Program-made: the position numbers and the translations under genes
The notes under the pieces: generated by a model
The model's input: only the letters and a program-made list of their open reading frames with translations
Databases searched by the model: none
Told to the model about the DNA's origin: nothing
DNA from: Asterias amurensis
Lineage: Eukaryota; Echinodermata; Asteroidea; Forcipulatida; Asteriidae
Length of the DNA: 64,000 nt
Assembly (NCBI RefSeq): GCF_032118995.1
Contig: NC_092661.1
Location: forward strand, 3,970,501-4,034,500
Direction: 5' to 3'
Shown here: positions 34,501-43,199 of the stretch, piece by piece
How positions within the stretch are numbered: position 1 is the stretch's first letter
How the letters are laid out: the number at the start of each line of letters is the position of its first letter

Positions 34501-34735
34501 TTATGCAGAAACAAGTTACATAATATCTGTGGGATCGATTTGTGCATCCAAAATAAGTAATTGTGTGATTCTATCAAATGATACTGTAGACTTCATTGTT
34601 GGCAGCCAATCTAAAACAAGGAAGAGGTTGGTACAATTCTAGCTTGCTGTTTCCACGCACCAGACAAATTTGTTTGACCGAAGCCACGAGGACCTCGATT
34701 CTTTCTTCCACCATTCGTTGAAGCTTTGGAAGAAG

Positions 34736-36211
34736 ATGTATCCATCAGTTGTTTTGGTTGTTCTTGTATTGTCTTATGGATGCGGAGCGTGTGACTTCAC
34801 GGGACATCCAGAGGATACCGTAGCCGAGGTAGGAGAGAATGCCACGCTGACATGTACCACTGACTTTACAAACTGTCAAGCAAGTAGGTGTGCAGTTCAT
34901 TGGGAGCGTGAAACAAACAACGGATATGAAGCACTTTCTGTATGTAATTATGTGTATCCTGAGTATCCGAACAGATATTTAGTGTCTTCTGGTCCTGACT
35001 GGTCTTTGACGATTACAGGAGTCCAGTCAAGTGATATGGGGCGATATCGATGTAGCATTTACTCATATGAAAGTCGAAGTTCACAACAGTCTCTCTCTGC
35101 AACCCTCATCATACCATCACTAATCGACATCATTGTTGAGCCGCCTCGTCCTCCAATAACAATGGGAGATATTGCTACATTTCACTGTAACGTTCAGTCA
35201 CAGCGTGGAGCTCTACCGACCCTCAACGTGAAATGGTTTGTGAATGGAACCAACATCAGAAGATTTCAATATCAATCATTTTATCATTTGGATAACGACG
35301 GATACACCGTAACATTTCTTAAGATAAGTGTTAACAACACCAACGTGTACTGTAAGGCATTCAGTGGTACTAAATACGTGAAACGCAGTGATAAATATCT
35401 GATACTCATTCATCCTCGGAAGAAACCGATAACATCCACTACTCAAATACCTGAGACTGAAAAGTCTCTCACCATCAACCCTACTGAGTTTTCTCCCGAC
35501 ACTGATGAGCCTTCCGCTACTCAAGTACCTGAGACTGAAGAGTCTCTCACCGTCAACCCTGCTGAGTTTTCTCCCGACACTGATGAGCCTTCCGCTACTC
35601 AAGTACCTGAGACTGAAGAGTCTCTCACCGTCAACCCTACTGAGTTTTCACCCGACACTGATGAGCCTTCCACTACTCAAATACCTGAGACTGAAAAGTC
35701 TCTCACCGTCAACCCTACTGAGTTTTCTCCCGACACTGATGAGTCTTCCGCTATTCAAGTACCTGAGACTGAAGAGTCTCAGCCCAACTCTGGCAGCACA
35801 ACTTCCCGCAACATGGTGCCTTCACACTCAACAATACCAACCAAAAGAAACATACCAAGTGTGACCGTAGAGGGAGCACATCAGTCCCCATCCATCGATC
35901 CTTCTACTAAGAATCCTGATCCTAAACTCCAAGACTCATCCTCGGTCGATAATTATACATTCATTGGCTTCATAGTAGGGTGGTCACTAGCGGCTGTCTC
36001 CACCTTGCTCTTCCTTGCATTGCTCCTGTACATTATCGTGTCCAAAAGAAGATCCAAAGCCAATCCTAATTCAACCCGTTTAGTTCAAACAGCTCCAGAT
36101 GAAGATGCAGAGGCGTATGAGGAAATGGAAACCCAACTACACGGGCAAGCTGCTTCTACTGGCCCTAAAGAAACCTCACCATCCAGCTACCAAGATCTGA
36201 TATTCAAGTAG
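34736..36211 (+). CDS. IgR1: two-Ig-domain membrane receptor with repeat stalk and short tyrosine tail
   Basis: Single exon, 491 residues. The start at MYPSVVLVVLVLSYGCGA is preferred over an in-frame ATG 66 bases upstream because it begins the signal peptide. Ig-like domain 1 spans about 20-130, with Cys40, Trp56 and DMGRYRC (Cys106). Domain 2 spans about 135-230 (ATFHC, VKWFVNG, NVYCKAF). The stalk (about 238-350) has four 26-residue repeats of PETEESLTVNPTEFSPDTD type and a partial fifth. The transmembrane segment is about 409-434, with no charged residue, and is followed by KRRSK. The tail has YEEM at Tyr461 (PI3K SH2-type YxxM) and SSYQDL at Tyr485 (ITIM-type SxYxxL); they are 24 residues apart, too far for a classical ITAM. 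A cell-surface recognition receptor is inferred. Its tail is shared with IgR4 only. Confidence 0.9.
   Translation: MYPSVVLVVLVLSYGCGACDFTGHPEDTVAEVGENATLTCTTDFTNCQASRCAVHWERETNNGYEALSVCNYVYPEYPNRYLVSSGPDWSLTITGVQSSDMGRYRCSIYSYESRSSQQSLSATLIIPSLIDIIVEPPRPPITMGDIATFHCNVQSQRGALPTLNVKWFVNGTNIRRFQYQSFYHLDNDGYTVTFLKISVNNTNVYCKAFSGTKYVKRSDKYLILIHPRKKPITSTTQIPETEKSLTINPTEFSPDTDEPSATQVPETEESLTVNPAEFSPDTDEPSATQVPETEESLTVNPTEFSPDTDEPSTTQIPETEKSLTVNPTEFSPDTDESSAIQVPETEESQPNSGSTTSRNMVPSHSTIPTKRNIPSVTVEGAHQSPSIDPSTKNPDPKLQDSSSVDNYTFIGFIVGWSLAAVSTLLFLALLLYIIVSKRRSKANPNSTRLVQTAPDEDAEAYEEMETQLHGQAASTGPKETSPSSYQDLIFK
35450..35790 (+). repeat. 78-bp coding tandem repeat in the IgR1 stalk
   Basis: CCTGAGACTGAA starts repeats near 35450, 35528, 35606, 35684 and 35762, exactly 78 bases (26 codons) apart. 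Copies are nearly identical, which suggests recent expansion and likely length polymorphism. Confidence 0.9.
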
Positions 36212-36219
36212 TCTATGGT

Positions 36220-36390
36220 CCTTGTAAAAACCAGGGCTTTAGCTTTGGATTCGGCTCAGGCTAGCTTGGCCCCGTGGTTGTTTGCGTATGCTTTGCGTAT
36301 ACGCGCCCACAGGGTTTCAAACGAGAAGACGGAGCCTGAAGCCGAAGCCGTGGTTTCGAAAAGGGGCCGTGTTCCTCAAACTAATGGACG
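36220..36390. repeat. Repeat element inserted just after the IgR1 stop codon
   Basis: From nine bases after the stop, the sequence is a repeat related to 8459-8640 (GAGCCTGAAGCCGAAGCCGTGGTTTCGAAA). It is missing at the same place downstream of IgR4, where AAGTAGTCTGTG leads straight into the shared 3' flank. A possible poly(A) signal AATAAA for IgR1 is at 36468-36473. Confidence 0.65.
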
Positions 36391-37100
36391 CCATCTGTTG
36401 CACTTGTGTAGCAATACACCGTTTAATGTTAAAGTTAGTTTTAAGGAATGCATATCTAATAAATCGTCAGCTTTAAACAGTAGTTTTTAAAAGAACATTT
36501 AACCGGAGAATGGCGCTGATATAACAATGTATAACCGGTGAGCTTCAATACTGAAACTGTTTTTTTTTCTTCTTTTTTTCTTTTTTTCTTCAATGATCAC
36601 CGCTCCTTCATTTTACATTAAACTCTTCTGATTAGTGATTCATGAATGAAACAATTTTCGGAGATCATAATGGATTCTGTAATCAAGAAAAAGCGATGAT
36701 TGTTGGAGATCTTTAAAATCGAAATCCCTCGAATGTTGCATGAAGAAATTATTGTTTAGAGAGGTTACTTTGCGTAAGAACTTTATGCTTTCGGTTGTTC
36801 TACAGTGACCAATCTTACATGAAAACATTTAACTGCAAAGTACCAAGTTCTTGTATAAATAATTAGTCTTTGTTCTCATGATTTACATTGTTATCAAACT
36901 CAGATAATAAGACATATTATGTCTAGCTACATATTATGTCTATTATTAGGCAATAGCTTGTCACGTGGATATGACGTCGACGAAACCTGCATGCATCGCT
37001 GAATATTTATTTAAGAAATCACCACATGTCAAGCATAAATTACTTATAAATGAATAACTTTAAATTGAGGTACACGTTTGGTACTTACTCAAAACAAATA
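36391..37100. other. IgR1 3' flank, shared with IgR4
   Basis: ATCGTCAGCTTTAAACA and GGCGCTGATATAA blocks match the region after IgR4 (54105-54165). No other gene is seen. Confidence 0.6.
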
Positions 37101-37491
37101 TTAAAGGAACACGTTGCCTTGGATCGGTCGAGTTGGTCTTTGAAAAGCGTTTGTAACCGTTTTTTTTAAAAATGCATATGGGTAGAAAGATGTTGTAAAA
37201 GTAGAATACAATGATCCACACAAACATGCCTCGAAATTGCGTGGTTTTCCTTTTACCTCGTCGACTAACACGTCGGCCATTTATGGGGGTCAAAATTTTG
37301 ACTCCCATAAATGGCCGACCATGTTAGTTCGCACAGTAGAAGGAAAACCACGCAATTTCGAGGCAAACTTATGTGGATCATTGTATTCTACTTTTAAAAC
37401 ATCTTTCCAACCATATGCATTTTATAAAAAACGGTTACAAACGCTTTTGTTTTGACCAACTCGTCCGATCCAAGGCAACGTGTTCCTTTAA
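37101..37491. repeat. Palindromic element, family 1, complete copy
   Basis: TTAA and AGGAACACGTTGCC on the left, GGCAACGTGTTCCT and TTAA on the right. It is a long near-perfect palindrome centred at about 37290 on GTCAAAATTTTGAC. This copy defines the family. Confidence 0.9.
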
Positions 37492-38391
37492 CTTAAACAC
37501 TTACTTGGCAATGAGCAATGTAGAGAGTTGATAGTATAAAACACATTGTGAGAAACGGCTCCCTCTGAAGAAGCACAGATTTTGAGAAAGAGGTAAATTC
37601 TCAATAAAATAATAAAATACTTCTAGCCAGAAGTCTTTTATTCCTTTCTGAAAGCACACAAATTCGTCCAACAAGGGTGTTTTTTCTGTCATCATTTTCT
37701 TGCAACTTCGATGACCAATTGAGGTTAAATTTTCACAGGCTTGTTATTGTATACTTTTGTTGGGATACACCAAGTAAGAAGACTGGTCTTTGACTGTTAC
37801 CAAAGGTGTCCAGTGCCTTGAAATAAAATATAGAAATTCATACGCCAAAATACTCACAGCCAGAATTTTAAATCAGAGAACATTCGGCCTAAAGGCACTT
37901 GACACATTTTGATAATTACGGTAACGAGAAATGGAGACATATTGTGAGAAACGGCTCTTTCTGAAGTAACGTAGTTTTTTTTTTTTTTTTTTATTTTTTT
38001 TTAAGACATTTCACACTACAGTATTTGAATCCGAGAAAAACTTCAGGTCTGAATTCTAAAGCATCTGATCAAAGGGTTTTTTTTGCATTATTTTCTTGCA
38101 ACTTCGGCGACCAATTATATATATGTTTTTTACAAACTGGTTAATTGCCGCATAGGTTGGGAAAATTCAAATGAGAAAACTAGTCTTTGACAATTCTCAA
38201 TAGTGTCCAGCCGTCGATTTCACCAAACTCTTCCTAACTTAGGATTAATCTTAGGACTTAGGACGAGTAAAGTTTCGTATTCAAATACGTAGGACGCATT
38301 GAACCCATCCTAAGTTAGGACGGGTTACGCATCCTAACTCGAGTTAGGATTCATCCTAGCGTTTCGTGAAATCGGCTGCAGTCCCTTTAAA
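37492..38391. repeat. Two family 2 elements, the second carrying a family 3 palindrome
   Basis: A 5'-truncated copy runs to about 37825 (GTGTCCAGTGCCTTGAAA). A second starts at about 37889 (AAAGGCACTTGACAC). Near its right end, after GTGTCCAG, a family 3 palindrome (CCTAACTTAGGATTAATC, GTTAGGATTCATCCTA) is inserted. The same nested composite is at 14746-15303. Confidence 0.75.
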
Positions 38392-39237
38392 ATGTTCTCA
38401 TCAGATATGAATCCACTCTGATAACCCACGGGTCCGAATAAACCATGATTTCGGGTCACGTGGGGTTTACCCATTTCGGGGTCAGTAAGACCCGGAATCA
38501 ATGTCTATTAAAAACCCGGAAAATTGTCAAAGAAAAGCAAAATCCAACTTAAAATCCATGGTTTTTACACCAGTTTTAGGGGTCCCCCTACACCCGGACT
38601 GGAATCCGGGTGAGTTCTGATGCCGTAGTTTTAGAGTGAAGTGAGGTTGTTATGACAGTAACTCACATTAGTTGTTGGTTTAATTGGATCTGGATTTTCA
38701 ACGTGTATTGCGTGCAATGTTAAACATAACACAGGCTTGCACAGTTTGAGCTAAATCAAAAGTAGAATTTTCTAAAACTCCTTTTATTTTTAAGAAAAAG
38801 TGTTAGTTTTTACAGGGTAAAAAGATAGGGAAATAAAATTGTTGATGTAAGTATTTTGACTCCTTAATGACTTTGACCTTAAAAACGTATAGTATACTAT
38901 CATGTTTTTAAGAAATGTTTTGAACGAGGAAACATAGTATGAGGAAATAAGGAAATTATAAAGAAAATGCAAGTTGAAGGATCTAGTGCAGTTATAACAA
39001 ACGTTCTAAACTGCCTCAGGGTAATGGTTTTAACAGACTTCATAACGAAATACAGGAACAAACGATCATTCAAAAATACTTCCTGCTTGTCGTAGCCAAC
39101 GAACCTTTTTTTATAACCAAATAAGGTCCGGAGGTCATTTCAACGTTAATATTGTGTGATTGTGATTGTCAGACATTTTTGATTAACGACTACATCGTGG
39201 TTTTAAAAGTGTATCAGAGTGTAACAGTAATATTGGA
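38392..39237. other. Continuation of the IgR1-type 3' flank, no gene
   Basis: About 39000-39100 (CTGCCTCAGGGTAATGG, ATACTTCCTGCTTGTCG) matches the flank after IgR4 at 54545-54650 and, inverted, 34255-34340. The rest is AT-rich with no domain. Confidence 0.5.
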
Positions 39238-39670
39238 AGTGTCAAGGCCGAACGGTTAAAGAGCACCGAATTCAAACTCTGGTGTTTCCGATCAGCAGAG
39301 TGTTGGTTCGAATCCCAAGCCGTGACACTTGTGTCCTTAAGCAAGACACCCAACCATTGCTTTATCCTTCGGATGGGACGTTAAGCCATTGGTCCCGTGT
39401 GTTGTTTAACGCACGTAAAAGAACCCAGTGCACTTAACTTATCGAAAAGAGGAGGGGTTCGCCCCGGTGTTCCTGGCTGGATTGGCGGCATATTGTGCCC
39501 AGCACCTTGTAAACCATTACATGATGTTATGTAAAAGGAGTAGATCTCACAATTCAAACTTAGTCCCATACCTTGCATACAATAATGATATGTTTCAGCG
39601 CTTTGAGACGCCCTTCGGGTGTATAAAGCGCTACTTAAATTTAAACTATTATTATTATTATTATTATTAT
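39238..39670 (+). mobile_element. tRNA-derived SINE, most complete copy
   Basis: A-box-like AAGGCCGAACGGTTAAAG and B-box GGTTCGAATCC sit in a tRNA-Leu-like head. The body has CTTAAGCAAGACACCCAACC, CCTTCGGATGGGACG, GTGCACTTAACTTATCG and TATAAAGCGCTACTTAAAT, closing in an (ATT)n tail at 39648-39670. Confidence 0.85.
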
Positions 39671-39702
39671 CATACACGTCTCTGTAAACCTCCTTGATTT
39701 AG

Positions 39703-40061
39703 AGGGAAGGTACACGTTTGGGAATTGTCAAAGACCAGTCTTCTCACTTGGTGTGTCCCATCATAAGTATAAAATAACAAGCCTGTGAAAATTTGGGCTC
39801 AATCGGACATCGAAATTGCGAGAAAATGATGAAAGAAAAAACACCCTTGTTGGACGATATTGTGTGCTTTCAGATAGGAATAATAGACTTTTTAAGCTAG
39901 AAGTCTTTTATTATTTTAGTGAGAAATTACCTCTTTCTCAAAAACTACGTTTCTTCAGAGGGAGTTGTTTTATACTATTAACAGCTCCCCAATGCTCGTT
40001 ACCAAGTAAGTTTTTAAGATGATATTTGTTTTGAGTAATTACCAAACGTGTACCTTCCCTT
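39703..40061. repeat. Palindromic element, family 2 variant
   Basis: The ends AAGGTACACGTTTGG and CCAAACGTGTACCTT are exact complements. The interior carries the family 2 block (AGAGGGAGTTGTTTTATAC) in which part of the usual motif has been deleted. Confidence 0.75.
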
Positions 40062-40427
40062 GAAGACTACACTTTAATACGTTCGGATACCATGGTATTC
40101 GAGATGTACAGTACGTACTGTTCCGTTAAAAACCGATGGCTGTGTACAAAATGGTGTCATGAACTTGACATTTGGAATTAAAAAAATGTGTAGGCCTGTA
40201 AATGCTTAGTAGAGACGGAGTATTGTCAGTCATTTTGTAAAACAACGAGCTGTATTTATTGTTGAAGTTCTTTGAAGTGTGACCCTTTCACAGAATTATG
40301 AAGGAAATGATAGAACGTACATGTAAGCTATACGGTAATGCTGATAAAATTATAACACCATTTTATACCTTTTTGAATCTCGATTAAAGGAAACATCTTT
40401 TAATATTTTCGGTTGAAAATTACAAAA

Positions 40428-42770
40428 ATGGATGGAAGGATGTCCATGTATGTTTTGTTGGTGTGTGTTTGGTGTTCACTTGATGCAGGCGGACTCCTGA
40501 TGGAGTCACTGCTCAACCAACAGTGTCTGCTAAGATCTTTACACCAGAGGCTGATCGTAAGGTGGGCGGGCAGGTCAGGGGCGTCAATCCGTCTTGAAAG
40601 GTGGTTGGGGGACATAAAATTTACGGCGTGGGGTCCGGGGCCCGCTTTAGGGCCCCTGGATTTTTTTAGCCCGTAGATGCTCTCTGGTGCAATCTAGTGA
40701 ATCTGAGGGGTGATGTTCCCCCTCTCAGATGTTGGAATTTAATGCCTATTTCAAGCTATGATGCACCTATTCTTGCTATCATGTTTATTATATCTAAAAA
40801 GCAACTCAATTATAGCTTCGTTATATCAATATTGTTTCAACATTCTAATGCTCAGACGGCGTTTCATCCCTACCATCACCAGACCGAAGACAAAAGTTTT
40901 ATGGGGCAAATCTGTCAGAATGGAACAGAATATCTATAAAATGTGAGCAGCAGTAGAACCTTTTGGGTTGACAGCATCTTCAAGTGCGGATATATGAACC
41001 AAGTTTTAGGGGGGAAATCTGTCGAAGAGTGAGCTGGCGAGTGCGAAACCTTTACGGCATGGGTCCGGGCCCGCTGAAGGGCCCGAGAAAATTTTGCATT
41101 CTAGATGCTCTGTGGTGCAATCTTAGGCCAATTAGAGGCATACAGAACGGAACAGAACATCTGTAAAATGTGAGCAGCAGTAGAACCTTTTGGGTTGACA
41201 GCATCTTCAAGTGCGGATCTATGAACCAAGTTTTAGAGGGAAAAACTATCGAAGAGTGAGCTCACGAGTGCGAAACCTTGACGGCATGGGTCCGGGCCCG
41301 CTTAAGGGTCCGGGCCCGCTTAAGGGCCCGAGAAAATTTTGCATTCTAGATGCTCTGTGGTGCAATCTTAGGCCAATAAGAGGCATACAGAACGAAACAG
41401 AACATCTGTAAATTGTGAGCAGCAGTAGAACCTTTTGGGTTGACAGCATCTTCAGGTGCGGATCTATGAACCAGATGCTCTGTGGTGCAATCTTGGGCCA
41501 ATAAGAGGCATACAGAACGAAACTGAACATCTGTAAAATGTGAGCAGCAGTAGAACATTTTGGGTTGACAGCATCTTCAGGTGCGGATCTATGAACCAAG
41601 TTTTAGGGGGAAATAGTGTCCAAGAGTGAGCACGTGAGTGTGAAACCTTTGCGGCATGGGTCCGGGCTCGCCCAAGGGCCCGGGAAAACTTTTTAATCTG
41701 TACATGCTCTGTGGTGCAATCTTTAGGCCATTTAGCGGCCAAATGGCGGCCAAATGGCGGCCAAATGGCAAACGAAACAGAACAATGAGCTGTGTGAATA
41801 TTGTGTTCCAGTGCTCCACAGTTCCACAGTGCAAAACACGATTTTCATGATAAAGGTGGTCAAATGACACGGGGAACATTTGATACTGTGTCTCCCACCC
41901 TTCGAAAATGGGGTAGGGTGGGGTGGGGTGGGGTACACTTCCCTTCCACTCTTTAAAGGGGAGCAAATCTGTCAACGATGAGCATGCGTGTGAGACGCCT
42001 TTACGGCTCGGGTGCGGGCCCGATTAAGGGCCCGGGAAAATTTTGCATTTTAGATGCTCTGTGATGCAATCTAGGGCAAATTTTGAGGGGGGGATATTGT
42101 GTCATTTTTGCCCACAGGATTAATGCCCATATAGGGACACATGGTTTTGTCTTACACAGTGCAAAACTTGGGCTTCATGATAAAGGTGGTCAAAAAGGTG
42201 GGGGGGGGGACATTTAATATTGTGTTCCCCACCCTCCAAAAGGTGGGGGGGGGACATGTCCCCCTGTCCCCCCCGGATTGACGCCCATAGGGCAGGTTGA
42301 TCTGAGGTGTACCGCTATGAACCTCGAGTCAGATTTCATTGTGGATTGGATGTCTACTAACCATGGTGTGACTCTGAGGTGGAATGACTCTACACTAACG
42401 CCCAACAGCCGGTTTATGTTCACTACAACCTATCCACACAGAGAGGGATGGTTGTTCAAGACATAACGATTACTGATCTGCAGATTGAGACTATGATGAA
42501 TATGTTTGTAGCGCCAAGTATCCCATATTGGGAGGAGGACACCTCGTTGAATCTACATCCAGCGTAATCCTGTCAGCTCCATCGTACCCAATATGCTCCC
42601 CTTCCGGACCTATCACAGTATACCCCGGCACAGAGCTACCCTTGAGATGTCTATCCGAGGCTGATAACCCTGCAAATATAGCAGCCCAGCTAATGACTGA
42701 TCCCAGTAGCTACCCCTGTGCCTGGACATCATCAAGTGTCAATGGTACGAACACATTATCAATAAATTTA
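40428..42770 (+). pseudogene. Broken two-Ig-domain gene, split by a transposon
   Basis: The first part (40428-40575) encodes a signal peptide MDGRMSMYVLLVCVWCSLDA and, after a frameshift near 40497, QPTVSAKIFTPEADRKVGGQ. A 1714-bp element then interrupts the codon run. Reading resumes at 42290 with DLRCTAMNLESDFIVDWMS, through TPNSRFMFTTTYPHREGW, frameshifts near 42455 and 42490, DYDEYVCSAKYPI (the Ig Y-C motif), then a second Ig-like unit with ELPLRCLSEAD and TNTLSINLTVEI. It runs into the IgR2-type 5' flank at about 42765. The domains are not close to IgR1-IgR5, so this is a different Ig gene. At least three frame lesions plus the insertion make it non-functional as read. Confidence 0.75.
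40576..42289. mobile_element. hAT-like non-autonomous element, 1.7 kb
   Basis: The element is flanked by an 8-bp direct repeat GGGCAGGT (40568-40575 and 42290-42297). Its ends are CAGGGGCGTCAATCCG and, inverted, TATGGGCGTCAATCCG. The 8-bp duplication and CAGGG-type end are hallmarks of the hAT superfamily. The interior has about four direct repeats of roughly 230 bases (about 40925-41680), each with GGGTCCGGGCCCGCT and GATGCTCTGTGGTGCAATCT, a G-rich run at 41908-41936 and no transposase frame. Confidence 0.85.
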
Positions 42771-43035
42771 ACGGTTGAAATAAAATTGTGGCATTGCTCA
42801 TAATCAGACAACGGCACTGTGTTGTTTTTCTGCATTCTTTCATCTTTTGTTTCTTCATCTTGTACGCTCAGTCATACGTCTCTGAATTTCGAAAACCATT
42901 ATTTACAACATTTCAGTTTTTAGGCGTGTTCCCTTTAAACCACAATGAAGGAAGTAATATCAAGAAAATTAAGTGACAAAATACAGACTATTGAGAGTGT
43001 AAACAGCTTTTTTTTTGACCAACGCTGTATTTTTC
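42771..43035. other. IgR unit 5' flank
   Basis: CATTGCTCATAATCAG, TACGCTCAGT and CCACAATGAAGGAAGTAAT blocks recur in order upstream of IgR3, IgR4 and IgR5. This marks the start of the duplicated receptor unit. Confidence 0.65.
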
Positions 43036-43067
43036 TGACGTCATTTCCAGGTTTGAGGTTTAAACAA
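43036..43067 (+). promoter_or_regulatory. IgR2 proximal promoter: CRE site and TATA-like box
   Basis: TGACGTCA at 43036-43043 is a perfect CRE-type palindrome, followed 15 bases on by TTTAAACAA at 43059-43067. The start codon is 133 bases further. The arrangement is conserved before IgR3 (47845-47880), IgR4 (52676-52707) and, with a mutated CRE, IgR5 (58174-58207). Confidence 0.55.
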
Positions 43068-43199
43068 GCTGATTGTCTTGTTTCCAAGTTTAGTTTGAAG
43101 TTGACGAGTGATTCGTAAAGATCTCTGCTTTTCATATCAACGTGAAGACTGCAGTTTGCTGTTATTTCATCACTAATTCTACACGTATCAACAGCTACA

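Noticed and set aside
35276..35864. Open frames overlapping the IgR1 stalk on both strands
   Set aside because: The 78-bp repeat is a multiple of three, so all frames stay open through it; only the receptor frame has the signal peptide, Ig domains and tail.
36117..36200. ITAM in the short tail of IgR1 and IgR4
   Set aside because: YEEM and YQDL are 24 residues apart and the first is YxxM, so it does not meet the YxxL/I-x6-8-YxxL/I rule.
39270..39330. Intact tRNA gene
   Set aside because: A- and B-box-like parts are present but the cloverleaf is degenerate and the SINE body follows directly.
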